64,000 nt of DNA from Mesonia sp. HuA40. Lineage in GTDB: Bacteria; Bacteroidota; Bacteroidia; Flavobacteriales; Flavobacteriaceae. Below are positions 7,885 through 16,075 of the stretch, in pieces. The notes under the pieces were generated by a model. That model did not search any database, was not told the origin of the DNA, and saw only the letters and a program-made list of their open reading frames with translations. Each line of letters starts with the position of its first letter. Within the stretch, counting starts at the first letter, position 1. The DNA is taken from NCBI RefSeq assembly GCF_008017835.1, contig NZ_VRLT01000005.1, forward strand, positions 124,001-188,000, read 5' to 3'. Made by a program: the position numbers and the translations under genes.

Positions 7885-10165
7885 AGTTCAGCTATTTTTT
7901 ACTTTTTTGCTTTTTCCTATCCTGCTTTTAGCACAGGTAAAAACTAAGGAGAGCCTTAGTATATTAGATATCATAAAACGATTAGAGCAACAGACATCAT
8001 TTAAGTTTTCTTACCTTGAAAATGAGTTGGAGCAATTACCACCCTTTACAATTAGTTCAAATTTAACACCTAGGCAAATAATTGCTGATATTGAACGCAA
8101 TAGCAACCTTGAGTTTGAGTTTTTAAGTGAAGATTTTATAGCGATACGACTTCAAAATCCGCTTGAAGCGGATAAAGTTTTAGATCTCGAAGAAGTTATC
8201 ATTCAAAATTACCTCAACGAAAGTATTATAAAAAAAGATCAAGGCGTATTTGAAATTAATCTAGACCAGCTACCTACTCTACCAGGCCTTATAGAGCCAG
8301 ATGCCTTACAAGCTTTACAGGTGTTACCTGGGGTGGAGAGTATTAACGAAAAGGTAAGCGATTTAAATATTCGAGGGGGAACACCCGACCAGAATTTGGT
8401 ACTCTGGGATGGCATTCGCATGTACCAGTACGGTCATTTTTTCGGACTAATATCGGCCATAAATCCTTATTTTGTAGATGAAGTAGCCTTGATAAAAAAT
8501 GGTACAGACGCTTCTTACGGAAACAGTGTTTCTGGAGTGATATCTTTACAAACAAGCGATGAGTTGAATAAAAAATTCAATGCAGAAGCAGGAATAAATT
8601 ATCTTTACGGATTTGGTTTAATTGACACCCCATTAGGCAAGCAATCAAGTTTAAGGCTGGCGGCCAGAAGTTCTATAAACAACTATTTTAGAACACCCAC
8701 TTACAATCAATACTATAAACAGGCTTTTCAAAACACAATATTAGACCCGCTTGAACAAGAAAGCATTAAGCAGAATGACGAGTTCCATTTTTATGACACC
8801 ACGCTTCGTTACCTATACCAACCAAATAAAAGAAACAAATTTAAGCTAAGCTTCATTTATTTATCCAACAACTTAAATTATCGTGAGGATTTCCTGCAAG
8901 GCAATGAGATTGATCCAAAAACAAGCGGTTTATCACAATACAGTTTAGGATTCGGATTGAATTATGCGCACCATTGGAACAAAAAGATTATCTCAAAGGT
9001 ACACTATTACTATTCACTATATAATTTAGAAGCTAGTAATGAAGAGCGAAAGGAAGATAGGATTAGCCGTCAAAAAAACAAGGTAAGAGAACATGGTTTT
9101 AAAATTGAAAACACATTAAATCTTAATCATTTATCTGACTTACACCTGGGCTTTGAACATATTTTCGCACAGATTGAGAATTTTACCCGCCAAAGCAATC
9201 CGCTTGACGGTTTTTTTTCAACTCGATACACGTCAACCCAAGCTGTGTATGGCACCTATTCTTTTAAAAGTTTAGATGATAAAACCTATCTACATATAGG
9301 TTCGCGGCTCAATTATTTTTCACAGTTAAACCAATTTTATTTTGAGCCACGTTTTAGCTTAAATCAAAAAATGATTAAGAATCTAGCATTTGAATTTCTT
9401 GGAGAGGTAAAAAGCCAGTATCATACTCAAATTAACAGCACCCAAAAAGATTTTTTAGGTATTCAAAACAGTAAATGGCAAGGTGCAAATAACCAAGATA
9501 TACCTTTAATGCAAAGTATGCAACTCTCTTTGGGATTACATTATACTCAGAATAATTGGCTAGCCAGTATTGAGGGATATGCAAAAAAAGTAAATAATAT
9601 TACAGTTTCAAGTCAAGGCTTTCAAGACCAATACCAGTATGCGCCCTTCTCTGGCGATTATTATGTTAGAGGAATAGACTTTTTAATCCGTAAAGAGTTT
9701 AAAAGTTTTAATTTTTGGGCTGGCTATTCACTTACTAACAATGACTATCGTTTCAACGAGATTAGCCAAAACAGTTTCCCAAGCAATACAGCAATTGCCA
9801 ATTCTTTAAGTTTCAACACCAGTTATGAACAAAATGGGCTTCAAGTTTCTTTAGGAATAAAGTGGCGTTCAGGAAAAGCTTACACTCCAATAAGCCAAGA
9901 AAATTTAACCAATAACTTGTTTTTATATTCTCCTTCAAATAGTGCACAACTACCCAGCTATTTTAGAACAGACTTATCTGCAGGTCAAGAGTTTAAGCTA
10001 AACGATGAGGTAAATGCCTATATTGGCTTATCGGTTTGGAATTTATTGAACTCTACCAATATCATCAATGCCTACTATTTACAAGAAAACAATGAGATAT
10101 TTTTTATTCAACAGGAGGCTTTAAGAATTACACCTAATTTAATTTTTAGAATAAAAATTCATTAA
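7868..10165 (+). CDS. TonB-dependent outer-membrane receptor with STN signalling domain
   Basis: A 765-residue outer-membrane receptor starting with GTG inside fecR. A signal peptide (1-22, ending LLLAQ) is followed by an STN-type domain (about 25-100, SILDIIKRLEQQTSFKFSY). A plug domain spans about 145-225 (LQALQVLPGVESINEKVSDL, LNIRGG, VLWDGIRMY, TDASYGNSVSGVISL), and the rest is an aromatic-rich beta-barrel ending in a terminal strand NLIFRIKIH. The STN domain and gene neighbours imply a FecA-like transducer. The substrate (siderophore, metal complex or other) is unknown. There is no SusD partner. It converges on argS with an 11-base gap. Confidence 0.9.
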   Translation: MNKKIKVQLFFTFLLFPILLLAQVKTKESLSILDIIKRLEQQTSFKFSYLENELEQLPPFTISSNLTPRQIIADIERNSNLEFEFLSEDFIAIRLQNPLEADKVLDLEEVIIQNYLNESIIKKDQGVFEINLDQLPTLPGLIEPDALQALQVLPGVESINEKVSDLNIRGGTPDQNLVLWDGIRMYQYGHFFGLISAINPYFVDEVALIKNGTDASYGNSVSGVISLQTSDELNKKFNAEAGINYLYGFGLIDTPLGKQSSLRLAARSSINNYFRTPTYNQYYKQAFQNTILDPLEQESIKQNDEFHFYDTTLRYLYQPNKRNKFKLSFIYLSNNLNYREDFLQGNEIDPKTSGLSQYSLGFGLNYAHHWNKKIISKVHYYYSLYNLEASNEERKEDRISRQKNKVREHGFKIENTLNLNHLSDLHLGFEHIFAQIENFTRQSNPLDGFFSTRYTSTQAVYGTYSFKSLDDKTYLHIGSRLNYFSQLNQFYFEPRFSLNQKMIKNLAFEFLGEVKSQYHTQINSTQKDFLGIQNSKWQGANNQDIPLMQSMQLSLGLHYTQNNWLASIEGYAKKVNNITVSSQGFQDQYQYAPFSGDYYVRGIDFLIRKEFKSFNFWAGYSLTNNDYRFNEISQNSFPSNTAIANSLSFNTSYEQNGLQVSLGIKWRSGKAYTPISQENLTNNLFLYSPSNSAQLPSYFRTDLSAGQEFKLNDEVNAYIGLSVWNLLNSTNIINAYYLQENNEIFFIQQEALRITPNLIFRIKIH

Positions 10166-10176
10166 AATGGTACAAA

Positions 10177-11952
10177 CTACATTTGACTAGGAACTTTTAT
10201 TCCTAACAACTTAAAAGCATTTTTAATCACCTCTCCAGTAAGTTGTGCTAATTGTACTCGTAAAATGCGTTGATCTTCTTGTTCTGCCGCTAGGATAGAA
10301 ACATTTTGATAAAAAGAATTAAAATCACGCACTAAATCATAAGTATAATTTGCTATAATTGCGGGACTGTATTGTTTTGCTGCGAGTTGTATTGTTTCTG
10401 GCCAAGCCAACAAGTGCTTGATTACCGCTTTTTCTTTTTCTTCAAAAGTATAATCCTCTACAGTTTGCGCAAGTAATTTTTCACCTTTCCTTAAAATAGA
10501 TTGAATACGGGCGTAGGTATATTGAACAAATGGACCGGTATTTCCTTGAAAGTCTACAGACTCTTCTGGATTAAATAAAATACGCTTTCGCGGATCTACT
10601 TTTAAGATATAATACTTTAAAGCTCCTAAGCCAATGGTTTGATAAAGTTCTTGTCTCTCTTCTGCAGAAAACCCTTCTAGTTTACCTAAATCGTTTGAAA
10701 TCTTTTGCGCTGTTTGCGTCATTTCATCCATTAAATCGTCTGCATCAACTACGGTGCCCTCTCTACTTTTCATTTTTCCGCTAGGCAAGTCAACCATACC
10801 ATAACTTAAATGATACAAGTGCTCTGCCCAAGCATACCCCAATTTTTTAAGAATTAAAAACAGAACCTTAAAATGATAGTCTTGCTCATTACCTACGGTG
10901 TAAACCATACCATTAATAGAGTAATCATTTACACGTTGTATAGCGGTACCAATGTCTTGTGTCATGTAAACGGCGGTACCATCTGAGCGAAGGACAATTT
11001 TTTCGTCAAGACCTTCATCGGTAAGGTCTATCCACACGCTACCATCAGCTTTCTTATAAAAAACACCTTTTTCAAGACCCTCTTTAACCACTTCTTTCCC
11101 TAATAAATAAGTATCGCTTTCATAGTAGTTTTTATCAAAGTTAACTCCTAATCGCTTATACGTTTGTTCAAAACCGTCGTATACCCATTGGTTCATTTTT
11201 TTCCATAAAGCCAACACCTCCTTATCACCGGCTTCCCAAGCTTGAAGCATTTTTTTTGCTTCTTTTAATAGAGGGGCTTGCTCTTTAGCTTCTTTTTCAT
11301 CTAAGCCTTTGGCCATAAGCTCGTTTACTTGAGCTTTATACTCTTGGTCAAATTTCACATAGTAGGCTCCTACTAATTTATCTCCTTTTAGATTAGAACT
11401 GCTTGGGGTTTCTCCCGCTCCAAATTTTTGCCAAGCCAACATGCTTTTGCAAATATGTATACCTCGATCATTTATAATTTGAGTCTTATAAACTTGGTTC
11501 CCTGCTGCTTTTAAAATTTCGGCCACAGAAAAACCTAAAAGATTATTTCTAACGTGCCCTAAATGCAAAGGTTTATTGGTATTAGGTGAAGAATACTCTA
11601 CCATAATTCTGGGAGAAGATTCACCTGGTGCAACTAGGCCATATTCTTTTTTTGAGTAAATAGTCTTAAACTGATTTAAAAAATAAGAATCAGAAAATTC
11701 AAGGTTTAAAAATCCTTTTACTACATTGAAATCATCAACCTCATCTACATTCCTTTTTAAGAATGCACCTATGTCCTCTCCTAATTTTACTGGGTTGGTC
11801 TTAATGTGACGCAACAAAGGAAATACCACTAAGGTTAGATCTCCAGGAAATTCCTTACGTGTTGCTTGAAATTCAAAATCATGTAAATCTACTTGGTACA
11901 GTTCTTTTAGTGCTGCACTTATTTTACTCAATAAAAAGTCAGTTTTGAACAT
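10177..11952 (-). CDS. argS: arginyl-tRNA synthetase
   Basis: A 591-residue class I synthetase charging tRNA-Arg. It has the N-terminal Add-1 domain (1-85), the HIGH-type motif HLGH at 130-133 within SSPNTNKPLHLGHVRNN, and the KMSKS-equivalent GKMKSREGTVVDADDL. A C-terminal anticodon-binding DALR domain carries FVQYTYARIQSILRK and ends KNAFKLLGIKVPSQM. Length and landmarks are normal for the family. It is divergent from a small unknown gene. Confidence 0.97.
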   Translation of the reverse strand: MFKTDFLLSKISAALKELYQVDLHDFEFQATRKEFPGDLTLVVFPLLRHIKTNPVKLGEDIGAFLKRNVDEVDDFNVVKGFLNLEFSDSYFLNQFKTIYSKKEYGLVAPGESSPRIMVEYSSPNTNKPLHLGHVRNNLLGFSVAEILKAAGNQVYKTQIINDRGIHICKSMLAWQKFGAGETPSSSNLKGDKLVGAYYVKFDQEYKAQVNELMAKGLDEKEAKEQAPLLKEAKKMLQAWEAGDKEVLALWKKMNQWVYDGFEQTYKRLGVNFDKNYYESDTYLLGKEVVKEGLEKGVFYKKADGSVWIDLTDEGLDEKIVLRSDGTAVYMTQDIGTAIQRVNDYSINGMVYTVGNEQDYHFKVLFLILKKLGYAWAEHLYHLSYGMVDLPSGKMKSREGTVVDADDLMDEMTQTAQKISNDLGKLEGFSAEERQELYQTIGLGALKYYILKVDPRKRILFNPEESVDFQGNTGPFVQYTYARIQSILRKGEKLLAQTVEDYTFEEKEKAVIKHLLAWPETIQLAAKQYSPAIIANYTYDLVRDFNSFYQNVSILAAEQEDQRILRVQLAQLTGEVIKNAFKLLGIKVPSQM

Positions 11953-11967
11953 AGGTTAAATTTTGTG

Positions 11968-11975
11968 CAAAGATA
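11968..11975 (-). promoter_or_regulatory. probable -7 promoter element for argS
   Basis: The minus strand reads TATCTTTG followed by C, matching TAnnTTTG. It lies 15 bases upstream of the ATG, predicting a very short leader of about ten bases. Confidence 0.5.
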
Positions 11976-12014
11976 AAATTAAAAGGTTTGTTTTAGTTAT
12001 CTTTAAAATAAAAA

Positions 12015-12422
12015 ATGTTGGTTAATGTCTCTTATAATAAACCAGAGTTAAAACGTAAAATTAATATGCTGGTAGGTGAACCGTTTACTTTAAGAGAACG
12101 TTTTAAATTAAAAGGCATCGGATCTGGTAAAATTATTATAAATTCTGCTTGTTTAGCGATTCATAACTTATTGATTCTAGACAATAACCAAAACTGCTGT
12201 AATATCGAGTTAAGGCCAAAAGGTATTTTGGTTGGATTTAGGTCTTTGTTAGAGTCTTATGCATTGGTAATACCATATTATAAACTGGTATTGTACAAAG
12301 GGAAATCACAAGAATACAGCATACATATGGATCATTATTTTTTAAAGATAAAGGCTGATCGAGATAAAACTCATAAATATATAAAAAAAGTAATGCAACA
12401 AAAGGCTTTAGCGTGTTCCTAA
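12015..12422 (+). CDS. conserved hypothetical protein, 135 aa
   Basis: A soluble-looking protein of 135 residues with no signal peptide, no transmembrane helix and no catalytic motif I can name. The central part, IELRPKGILVGFRSLLESYA followed by VIPYYKLVLYKGKSQEYSIH, alternates beta strands in the manner of a small beta-rich domain (perhaps PH- or bPH-like, given the VIPYYKL pattern). It has the look of a family-restricted flavobacterial protein. A near-consensus -7 box (TATCTTTA) precedes it. It converges on a small membrane-protein gene with a 2-base gap. Confidence 0.6.
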   Translation: MLVNVSYNKPELKRKINMLVGEPFTLRERFKLKGIGSGKIIINSACLAIHNLLILDNNQNCCNIELRPKGILVGFRSLLESYALVIPYYKLVLYKGKSQEYSIHMDHYFLKIKADRDKTHKYIKKVMQQKALACS

Positions 12423-12424
12423 AA

Positions 12425-12625
12425 TCATTTACGTTTTCTAAATGAGAAACCAGCCAATAGTAATAATAAACCGGTAAACAGCATTGCCATATTTTGAGGT
12501 AAGGGCTGCTCTGTAAAAGGTTGATTGTTATAGACTGGTTGAAACTCAAATATAAGTTTGTAGCTAGCAAGAATAATAATGGTTACTCCAAGAAATAGTA
12601 GTACATATTTTAAAGTGTTTTGCAT
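12425..12625 (-). CDS. small two-helix membrane protein
   Basis: A 66-residue protein with two hydrophobic segments: residues 6-27 (YVLLFLGVTIIILASYKLIF) and 46-61 (MAMLFTGLLLLLAGF). They are separated by a polar, Pro/Gln-rich loop, and the C-terminus is basic (RKRK). This predicts a helical hairpin in the inner membrane. No family is recognised. The coding choice is supported by its clean ATG and the lack of a better reading frame. A palindromic TAAATTTA lies upstream, shared with the divergent SDR gene. Confidence 0.5.
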   Translation of the reverse strand: MQNTLKYVLLFLGVTIIILASYKLIFEFQPVYNNQPFTEQPLPQNMAMLFTGLLLLLAGFSFRKRK

Positions 12626-12693
12626 AATGGGTAGCAGTTACTTTTTTACGGATAAATTTACAGAAATAATTGCATAACTTAAGATAAACTAAA

Positions 12694-14121
12694 ATGAAAA
12701 TATTCTTAACCGGCGCAAATGGATACATAGGAATGCGCCTACTACCCATTTTACTCGCAAAAGGACATGAGGTTATTTGCGCTGTACGGAGTTCCGACAG
12801 ATTCTCTGTAAGCCCCAGTGTTAAAAGACAAGTGCAAATTGTTGAAATAGATTTTTTAGAAGAACCAGATAAAAATATTTTACCTAATGATATTGATGCA
12901 GCCTATTATTTGATACACTCTATGAGTGGCTCTACAAAAGATTTTGATGAGTTAGAAGCCAAAGCTGCGAGAAATTTTAATACACTTTTAGCCCCTTTAA
13001 ATATTAAGCAAGTAATATATTTAACGGGAATGACCAATGAAAATAAAACTTCTAAACACCTTAGTTCAAGGCAACAAGTAGCTGACATTTTAAAAAAGGG
13101 CAATTTTGCCCTTACTTGTCTTCAAGCGGGTATTATAGTAGGATCTGGTAGTGCCTCTTTTGAGATAATTAGAGATTTATGCGAAAAATTGCCGATTATG
13201 ATTACCCCTAAGTGGGTTAAAACAAAAACACAACCAATAGCCATTCGCAATGTGCTACAATTTCTAGAAAAGTCTTTGGGCCGCAAAGAGACTTATGATG
13301 ATGCCTTTGATATTGCTGGACCAGATGTCTTAACCTATAAAGATATGATGCTCACCTATTGTCGCATTCGTGGTCTAAAACTTCATATTCTAGACGTTCC
13401 ATTTATGTCGCCTAGATTATCTTCATACTGGCTGTATTTTGTTACATCCACTTCTTACAATTTGGCGGTAAACCTAGTTGATAGTATGAAAGTAGAAGTG
13501 ATCTCAAAAGACAATCGGTTAACAAAACTACTAGATATAAAACCGCTTAGTTATGAAGAGGCCATTCGGGCTGCTTTTGATAAAATTGAGCAAAATCAAG
13601 TTATCTCAAGCTGGAAAGACTCAAAAGTTAGTAGCCGTTTTACAAAAGTTGATCTCAATCAATTTATACAAGTACCTAAGCATGGATGTTTGGTGGATAA
13701 ACAAAGCTTAAAAACCGATTCGCCCGAAAAGTCATTGAATAAGATTTGGGAAATTGGCGGAAAAAATGGATGGTATTACGCTAACAATTTATGGAAAATT
13801 AGGGGTTTTATTGATAAACTAGTAGGCGGTGTAGGTCTTCGCAGAGGACGAACCAATTACCATGATATTTACACGGGCGATTCATTAGACTTTTGGCGGG
13901 TTTTATTTGCCGATTATGAAGAAAAGCGTCTTTTACTTTTTGCCGAAATGAAAATACCAGGCGAGGCTTGGTTAGAGTTTAAAATAGATAAAGACAACAT
14001 AGTTCACCAGACTGCTACCTTTAGACCCAGGGGTTTATTCGGTAGGTTATACTGGTATAGTATGTTGCCTTTTCATTTTTTTATTTTTGCGGGCATGCTA
14101 AAAAAAATTGCGCATGCTTAA
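12694..14121 (+). CDS. SDR-family NAD(P)-binding protein with DUF2867 domain
   Basis: A 475-residue two-domain protein. The N-terminal half is an atypical short-chain dehydrogenase/NmrA-like Rossmann domain: TGANGYIGMRLLPILLAKGH at residues 6-25, a YYLIHSMSGS region near residue 70, and QVIYLTGM near residue 105. The C-terminal part (about 330-475) matches DUF2867, with FWRVLFADYEEKRLLLFAEM and RPRGLFGRLYWYSMLPFH. The family is annotated only as putative nucleoside-diphosphate-sugar epimerase; no substrate is known. Its stop codon shares four bases with the convergent ctlX-like gene. Confidence 0.85.
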   Translation: MKIFLTGANGYIGMRLLPILLAKGHEVICAVRSSDRFSVSPSVKRQVQIVEIDFLEEPDKNILPNDIDAAYYLIHSMSGSTKDFDELEAKAARNFNTLLAPLNIKQVIYLTGMTNENKTSKHLSSRQQVADILKKGNFALTCLQAGIIVGSGSASFEIIRDLCEKLPIMITPKWVKTKTQPIAIRNVLQFLEKSLGRKETYDDAFDIAGPDVLTYKDMMLTYCRIRGLKLHILDVPFMSPRLSSYWLYFVTSTSYNLAVNLVDSMKVEVISKDNRLTKLLDIKPLSYEEAIRAAFDKIEQNQVISSWKDSKVSSRFTKVDLNQFIQVPKHGCLVDKQSLKTDSPEKSLNKIWEIGGKNGWYYANNLWKIRGFIDKLVGGVGLRRGRTNYHDIYTGDSLDFWRVLFADYEEKRLLLFAEMKIPGEAWLEFKIDKDNIVHQTATFRPRGLFGRLYWYSMLPFHFFIFAGMLKKIAHA

Positions 14122-15056
14122 ATGTCTTTTTTCGGTAAAAAAACTTCAGCCATCATACAACGTGCACTGCCACCACCTAAGGTTTCTATGGTAGAAATAT
14201 CACTATGTAATATTTCGCAATGAGCAGTTATTTTTTTTATTTGTTCTTCGGTTAGAGCATTATAGGCAGTTGTACTCATAACCAAATATTTTTTACCAAA
14301 AGCGCCTTCAACCTGCAACATATTTCCTGCAAAGGCGTGCATTTGCGATTCATTAATGGCTATAATTTCTTTATTATCTTCTTTAAGACTTGAAATTACA
14401 AGTTTCCTTTCCTTTTTATCGTCTATCGTATCTAGACAAATAACCGCAAAATCATCGGCCAAGCACATCATGACATTGGTATGGTAAATTAGTTTTCTTT
14501 CTTCTTCTACACTTTGGTAGGCATGAAAGATTACAGGGAACAGCTCAAAATCTTCACAAAATTCAATCAACAATTCTTCATTTGCTCGTGGCGATAATGC
14601 ACAATAAGCTTTGGCGTTTACTCGGTCTATTATTAAGTTTCCTGTGCCTTCTAGAAAGACTCCTTCCTCTTCTGCCTTAGTATAATCAAAAATAGTATTG
14701 ATTAAAAAACCTTCTTGTTCAAGAATTTCTAAAATATCTTCGCGTCTTTCTCTTCTTCTGTTTTCTGCAAACATTGGGTATAATGCTACATCACCATTTT
14801 GATGAAAGGAAATCCAGTTATTAGGGAAAATAGAATCTGGCGTATCGTTTTCTAAAATATCATCAACCACAATAACTTTAACACCTACTTTTCTTAACTT
14901 ACTTACAAAAGTATCAAATTCAAATTGAGCTTTTTGGGTAATTTCATCATTCGCCGCTGCGGTTCCTTTTTGAAAATAATTATTAACTGCCGTCTCTTCA
15001 TTCATCCGAAAAGCAACTGGCCTAATCATTAAAATACTATCTGTTATTTGTCTCAT
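14118..15056 (-). CDS. ctlX: CtlX-like citrulline/arginine-deiminase-fold hydrolase
   Basis: A 312-residue member of the guanidino-group-modifying (amidinotransferase/arginine deiminase) superfamily, most like the CtlX citrulline-utilisation branch. Visible are an N-terminal MIRPVAFRMNEETAVNNYFQ, the acidic substrate loop SIFPNNWISF, FLEGTGNLIIDR (the E-x-x-D equivalent), the catalytic His in IYHTNVMMCL, and the catalytic Cys at residue 300 in GGGSARCMMAEVFLP. The expected reaction is hydrolysis of citrulline or a related guanidino/ureido compound. The exact substrate is inferred from the family. It is 33 bases downstream of a second superfamily member, suggesting joint expression. Confidence 0.85.
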   Translation of the reverse strand: MRQITDSILMIRPVAFRMNEETAVNNYFQKGTAAANDEITQKAQFEFDTFVSKLRKVGVKVIVVDDILENDTPDSIFPNNWISFHQNGDVALYPMFAENRRRERREDILEILEQEGFLINTIFDYTKAEEEGVFLEGTGNLIIDRVNAKAYCALSPRANEELLIEFCEDFELFPVIFHAYQSVEEERKLIYHTNVMMCLADDFAVICLDTIDDKKERKLVISSLKEDNKEIIAINESQMHAFAGNMLQVEGAFGKKYLVMSTTAYNALTEEQIKKITAHCEILHSDISTIETLGGGSARCMMAEVFLPKKDI

Positions 15057-15089
15057 AGTTACATTTCTTACATTCCTAAATTCTAGGCA

Positions 15090-16004
15090 TTAGTCTCTAA
15101 TAAGCGGTAAAGTCGAGCAGCGTAAAAGCCCTTCTTGTTTTGAGATTTCTGCATAAGGCACCTCCTCAACAATAATATTATTTGCACGCAACCACTTATT
15201 TAGGCGAGTAAAGTTTTTCTCTGAAATCACCACGTTTTCTGCTATTGAAAAGATATTACTGTTCATTGAATACATTTCATCACTATCTATAAAGAATAAG
15301 TTTTCTTTACCATAAAAATCAACTAACCAATCAAATTCATCTTTATTTAAAAAGCCGTTTTCATGGATTATAGCTTTATCTTTACCTACAGGCTGAAAAC
15401 AGCAATCTAAATGTAATGCATTAAGACGCGGATCTGTACTCGACTTTCTCAAATTAAATGATTTAACTTTTCGGTTAGGAAAAATTTCTTGCATTTTTTC
15501 CACAGCCTTCATATTGGTTCTAGCGGTTATGTAATTAGGGTAATCTGCTTCTCTGTAGGTGCCTATAAAAATATAATTTTTTACAGGCATAACATCTCCG
15601 CCTTCTATATGACAATCTTCTGGTAAACGGATGACCTTACTAGGATCAATTTGATCTATAACGTGTTGGATAGCTTCTAATTCACGCTCACGATCTGGCA
15701 ATATATTGGCTTTAACAAAGGTATCATCAATCACAAAACCAATATCACGAGAGAAGATTTGATTGTAATCTGGGATCAATTTTGGTCTAAAAACCTGAAC
15801 ATCATACTTCTTTAAAACTGCATCGACCGCTGCCATTTCTTTGCGCATGTCTTCTTCTAGAGGGTAAGTTCCTGCTTTGATATACTCCGCAGACTTTGGA
15901 TCATATGCCTCTTCTATAGTTGGTGTTGGACCATTGCTTTCGGCCGTTCCTAGAATAACCGATCGCAAACGCGAAGTTTCATTTTTTATATTCAAATTCA
16001 ACAT
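15090..16004 (-). CDS. dimethylarginine dimethylaminohydrolase/amidinotransferase-family protein
   Basis: A 304-residue paralogous-fold enzyme of the same superfamily as its downstream neighbour. It shows FSRDIGFVIDD, HIEGGDVMPVKNYIFIG (the substrate-binding E-G-G-D), the catalytic His within LNALHLDCCFQPVG, and a catalytic Cys eight residues from the C-terminus in LLRCSTLPLIRD. I chose the ATG before LNLNIKNETSRLRSV, where conservation begins. An upstream in-frame start would run into the citrate synthase terminator. It could act on arginine, dimethylarginine or another guanidino compound, or be an amidinotransferase; this is not resolvable by eye. Confidence 0.8.
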   Translation of the reverse strand: MLNLNIKNETSRLRSVILGTAESNGPTPTIEEAYDPKSAEYIKAGTYPLEEDMRKEMAAVDAVLKKYDVQVFRPKLIPDYNQIFSRDIGFVIDDTFVKANILPDRERELEAIQHVIDQIDPSKVIRLPEDCHIEGGDVMPVKNYIFIGTYREADYPNYITARTNMKAVEKMQEIFPNRKVKSFNLRKSSTDPRLNALHLDCCFQPVGKDKAIIHENGFLNKDEFDWLVDFYGKENLFFIDSDEMYSMNSNIFSIAENVVISEKNFTRLNKWLRANNIIVEEVPYAEISKQEGLLRCSTLPLIRD

Positions 16005-16021
16005 TATATTTATCTTTAAAT

Positions 16022-16057
16022 TAAAAAAAAGCTCCATTAAATTATGAAGCTTTTTTA
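16022..16057 (-). terminator. citrate synthase terminator
   Basis: The minus strand forms AAAAAGCTTCAT, an AT-rich loop, then ATGGAGCTTTTTTTT, a seven-base-pair stem with one mismatch followed by eight Ts. It separates gltA from the guanidino-hydrolase pair. Confidence 0.7.
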
Positions 16058-16075
16058 TTGATTTTTATTTTAAAT

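Noticed and set aside
12238-12570. 110-codon minus-strand frame
   Set aside because: It overlaps two better-supported genes (the 135-residue protein and the two-helix membrane protein) and shows no conserved pattern.
16005-16037. 11-codon extension of the DDAH-like gene
   Set aside because: It is encoded by the citrate synthase terminator region and is not conserved in the family.
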